Below are positions 4,502 through 5,898 of a stretch of DNA of 5,898 bases, in pieces. Both the position numbers and the translations under genes were made by a program. The stretch's first letter is position 1, and the number at the start of each line of letters is the position of its first letter. A model generated the notes under the pieces. The model had not been told where the DNA came from. It did no database searches and worked only from the letters and a program-made list of their open reading frames with translations. This DNA comes from Candidatus Aerophobus profundus SCGC AAA252-L23 (lineage in GTDB: Bacteria; Aerophobota; Aerophobia; Aerophobales; Aerophobaceae): positions 1 through 5,898 of the forward strand of contig AQRW01000062.1 in NCBI GenBank assembly GCA_000402295.1. The letters are read 5' to 3'.

Positions 4502-4509
4502 TACTTCAC

Positions 4510-4648
4510 TTTCCCTGAGCAGACCCTCAAAGGCGCTCAGGTTGTCAGGCCAGGGCGACACGTATTCTCTTTTAGATATGGTCGAAAGCAGAACGGAACG
4601 AGGGAATCCAACGAAAACCCCGGCATGTCACCAAGACCGGTTTTACCC
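4510..4648. other. Intergenic DNA between the IS200-type element and the zinc-ribbon gene
   Basis: No gene is supported. A minus-strand frame (SPWPDNLSAFEGLLRESE) runs into the IS right end and could be a fragment interrupted by the insertion, but nothing on the far side of the element continues it. The candidate terminator at 4614-4644 is the only other structure seen. Confidence 0.35.
4614..4644 (-). terminator. Possible terminator hairpin after the zinc-ribbon gene
   Basis: AAAACCCCGG (4614-4623) and CCGGTTTT (4637-4644) pair with a 2-base bulge. In the minus direction this gives an A-tract arm and a GGGGTTTT arm starting 5 bases after the stop codon. The loop is large and no further T-run follows, so termination strength is doubtful. 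Confidence 0.35.
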
Positions 4649-4879
4649 TCACTGCTGTAAGAATTTGTATCCACAAAACCTGCAAATCTTAGCTTCTTTC
4701 TTAACTGACTCAGCACACTGTGGGCACTTTTTCACTTTCGACGTGAACAGCAACATTAATGGACTGAAGATCCCGAGTATAAGCCCGCTAACCAGTGCTA
4801 TCACGGGATCATAGCCTTTCTTAATCCCTATGGCATAACCTATTAGCCCAAACAATATCCAAATAATTACCCATCCCAT
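4649..4879 (-). CDS. Small membrane protein with C-terminal zinc ribbon
   Basis: The 76-residue protein has two predicted membrane segments (about residues 2-18 and 26-46) joined by a short KKGYDP loop. A cytoplasmic-type CxxC...CxxC zinc ribbon follows: Cys52, Cys55, Cys66 and Cys69 in CPQCAESVKKEAKICRFCG. This arrangement is common in small bacterial proteins of unknown role, in which the ribbon probably binds zinc and a partner. ATG 4879 is preferred over an in-frame TTG at 4888, because AGAGG lies about 11 nt before the ATG but almost touches the TTG. That AGAGG overlaps the stop codon of the repressor tail at 4894-4947, so the gene now takes its translation signal from a remnant of another gene. 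Function is unknown. Confidence 0.75.
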   Translation of the reverse strand: MGWVIIWILFGLIGYAIGIKKGYDPVIALVSGLILGIFSPLMLLFTSKVKKCPQCAESVKKEAKICRFCGYKFLQQ

Positions 4880-4893
4880 CTGACACAAAACCT

Positions 4894-4947
4894 CTATTTT
4901 GTAGGTATCCTAATGGACATCATATAAACACTCATGATCTCCGGCTT
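4894..4947 (-). pseudogene. S24 repressor C-terminal tail, remnant (copy 3)
   Basis: A minus-strand frame reads KPEIMSVYMMSIRIPTK and ends at TAG. It matches the last 17 residues of repressor copy 1 (KPEVMGVFTMLIRIPRK; 11 identical) and of copy 2 (GSKIMGVYVMSIRIPGK; 11 identical). It overlaps the last codons of the HsdR_N-type ORF in another frame; the visible homology starts just inside that ORF's 3' end. No upstream repressor sequence is present, so it is a tail joined to the nuclease gene. The 103-bp element that follows the other two repressor copies is absent here. Seventeen residues are few, but the match is in frame and stops at the same place. Confidence 0.7.
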
Positions 4948-5684
4948 GCTTGCTCTTCTTTCTCTACTTCAACCACGGGTAGCTTTGTTTCGCTTTGACT
5001 TACTTCTTTCTTTGTCTTCGACGTTCTTTTTCGAGCAGTGGGTGTCGGTCTTTTTAGCTTGCCCAATGCAACTACTGCAGCTTCATTCAATAGTCTGCTT
5101 ATCCCCGCAAAGACTTCCTCATTATTCACGCGAATGCCAGTATTCTTACATAAATTGCGCCTTATAGCTCCCAGTGCGTCCTCTGTGGCAATTGCCGCCA
5201 ATAGTGAACCTGGGACAAGGACTTTTACGTGACTCCAAATCTTGTCAAGTTGGCCCCGCTTGAGAGATCGATAACTAATGCTCTCAAACTTCTTGGCTAA
5301 TTCATTAACGTCATCCTCCAGTAGATTCCAATTGTCCAGAATCTTGGTCCTTGGTGGTTGACCAAACTCTATGTGGTACACTTTCCATTCCGCTCCATTA
5401 GTTAACAGAATCCACTCACAACCTGCATCGATAGCATAGGATGTCACCTGCTTCAAGTGCTTTTTGGACAACTCAATCCCTATTCTTTTCAGTTCAATCA
5501 TCATTTCCGGTTGAGCATCAGGCCCTGGGTCAAGTTGTATTGCAAAATCGACATGCTCTGTCTCCCCTGACCCTTTTACAGCTCGCTCACGTGAGAGGTG
5601 CTTAAAGACATCGTACCCCATAACATCCTCGAATACACCGGTCACACACAAAGCCAAGATTATCAAAGGACTAATCGTCGCCAA
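4932..5684 (-). CDS. HsdR_N-type (type I restriction R N-terminal) nuclease-domain protein, probably altered at both ends
   Basis: The 250-residue ORF carries a PD-(D/E)XK nuclease core like the N-terminus of type I restriction HsdR subunits: Asp46 (HVDFAIQ), Glu64-x-Lys66 (MIELKRIG) and a QxxxY-like Gln79...Tyr83. LLTNGAEWKVYHIEFGQPP and WNLLEDDVNELAKKFE follow. There is no helicase domain, as in stand-alone HsdR_N proteins. The middle aligns with what I recall of that family. The C-terminus (211-244) is a charged, low-complexity tail. The TTG 5684 start lacks a good ribosome binding site. Residues 1-16 come from the repressor downstream element, so family-like sequence begins near VFEDVMGYDVF and the native N-terminus is probably lost. 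The last few codons overlap repressor tail copy 3. The catalytic residues are intact, so activity is possible if it is translated. Its substrate is unknown. Confidence 0.75.
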   Translation of the reverse strand: MATISPLIILALCVTGVFEDVMGYDVFKHLSRERAVKGSGETEHVDFAIQLDPGPDAQPEMMIELKRIGIELSKKHLKQVTSYAIDAGCEWILLTNGAEWKVYHIEFGQPPRTKILDNWNLLEDDVNELAKKFESISYRSLKRGQLDKIWSHVKVLVPGSLLAAIATEDALGAIRRNLCKNTGIRVNNEEVFAGISRLLNEAAVVALGKLKRPTPTARKRTSKTKKEVSQSETKLPVVEVEKEEQASRRS

Positions 5685-5739
5685 CAGGTAAAAAGTTTTT
5701 CCTGATCCTATGTCTCCCGCTTGTGTCGGGCTAGTTGAG
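5637..5739 (-). repeat. Repressor downstream element, copy 2
   Basis: This is the second copy of the element at 1361-1462, again starting immediately after an S24 repressor stop codon. One extra base in the A/T run (CAGGAAAAACTTTTTACCTG) changes the reading frame relative to copy 1. Similarity ends at GGT (5637), right where the HsdR_N-like sequence begins (GTATTCGAGGATG), so the boundary marks a join. Confidence 0.8.
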
Positions 5740-5898
5740 CTATTTCCCCGGGATCCTTATAGACATTACGTAGACACCCATAATTTTGGATCCGTCGTTT
5801 TTATTTAGCACAACCGGATCATCCTTGGGATTTTCAGGTTTGAGAACGATATGATCGTTATAATTAATGATTCTCCAAAGTTCTTTTCTTCTCTCCAC
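5740..5898 (-). CDS. S24-type repressor, C-terminal part (copy 2), cut by window edge
   Basis: The last 52 codons of a second repressor run in from the right edge and end at TAG. RKELWRIINYNDHIVLKPENP...MGVYVMSIRIPGK aligns without gaps to residues 187-235 of copy 1, with 30 of 49 identical by hand count. This is the final beta-strand region of the S24 fold; the aligned lysine lies in RRKEL. The nucleophile position and the DNA-binding domain are outside the window. Nucleotide identity in this coding part is about 65%, lower than in the non-coding element after it. It is a diverged paralogue rather than a recent copy, and whether it is complete cannot be seen. Confidence 0.85.
   Translation of the reverse strand: MERRKELWRIINYNDHIVLKPENPKDDPVVLNKNDGSKIMGVYVMSIRIPGK

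Larger units (their letters stand above)
3957..4508 (+). mobile_element. IS200/IS605-family insertion sequence
   Basis: A Y1 tyrosine transposase gene lies between two matching subterminal hairpins (3975-3994 and 4482-4501), the arrangement of IS200/IS605 elements, which lack terminal inverted repeats and move as single strands. No tnpB/IscB-like gene is present, so the layout is IS200-like. Edges are estimated: the left cleavage would follow a T-rich tetramer near 3951-3956, and the right end probably falls near TTCAC at 4505-4509. GAATA and AAGATG lie directly 5' of the two hairpins, where guide sequences sit in characterised relatives. Confidence 0.75.

Noticed and set aside
4337..4561. 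Minus-strand frame containing PRPEGRGIL, also seen at 3953-4147.
   Set aside because: The shared peptide is just the translated IS200/IS605 end hairpin, not a protein motif.
5685..5711. In-frame GSGKTFYL just upstream of the HsdR_N-type ORF, looking like a P-loop (Walker A).
   Set aside because: It arises from the single-base insertion in the repeated element. The other copy reads IRKKFYL in the equivalent frame, and there is no start codon or further ATPase motif.

Overview
The window looks like accessory DNA from a diderm (Gram-negative type) bacterium. The support is an outer-membrane-style lipoprotein with an LSGC lipobox, a Sec-type signal peptide on a second protein, purine-rich ribosome binding sites, and IS3- and IS200/IS605-type elements. 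I cannot name the genus. Every non-transposon gene lies on the minus strand; only the two transposase remnants are on plus.

Right to left, in the direction of transcription: the 3' end of an S24-type repressor gene (copy 2, running off the right edge); a roughly 103-bp downstream element; an HsdR_N-type nuclease-domain gene whose two ends both look recombined; an 18-codon tail of a further repressor (copy 3); a small membrane/zinc-ribbon protein; an IS200/IS605 insertion with a twice-frameshifted tnpA; a small winged-helix-like protein; a structured 187-bp gap; a protein rich in His/Asp motifs; the first codons of a DNA methyltransferase (remnant B); a secreted protein; a complete XRE/S24 repressor (copy 1) with a candidate self-regulated promoter, followed by the same downstream element; a lipoprotein; the same methyltransferase start again (remnant A); the first 75 codons of a Dam-type adenine methylase; and the end of an IS3-family element inserted in that gene.

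The unifying theme is broken and reshuffled restriction-modification material: a dam gene cut by an IS, two copies of an identical 35-bp methyltransferase 5' end, and a nuclease-domain gene joined at both ends to repressor-gene 3' sequence. Repressor 3' ends occur three times and their downstream element twice. The window therefore reads as a decaying or shuffling defence/accessory locus rather than one intact system. The sequence alone cannot say whether the repeated pieces are functional recombination points, traces of duplication and decay, or assembly joins. No gap without a gene exceeds 300 bases; the larger intergenic stretches are described individually. No tRNA, rRNA or CRISPR array was seen.
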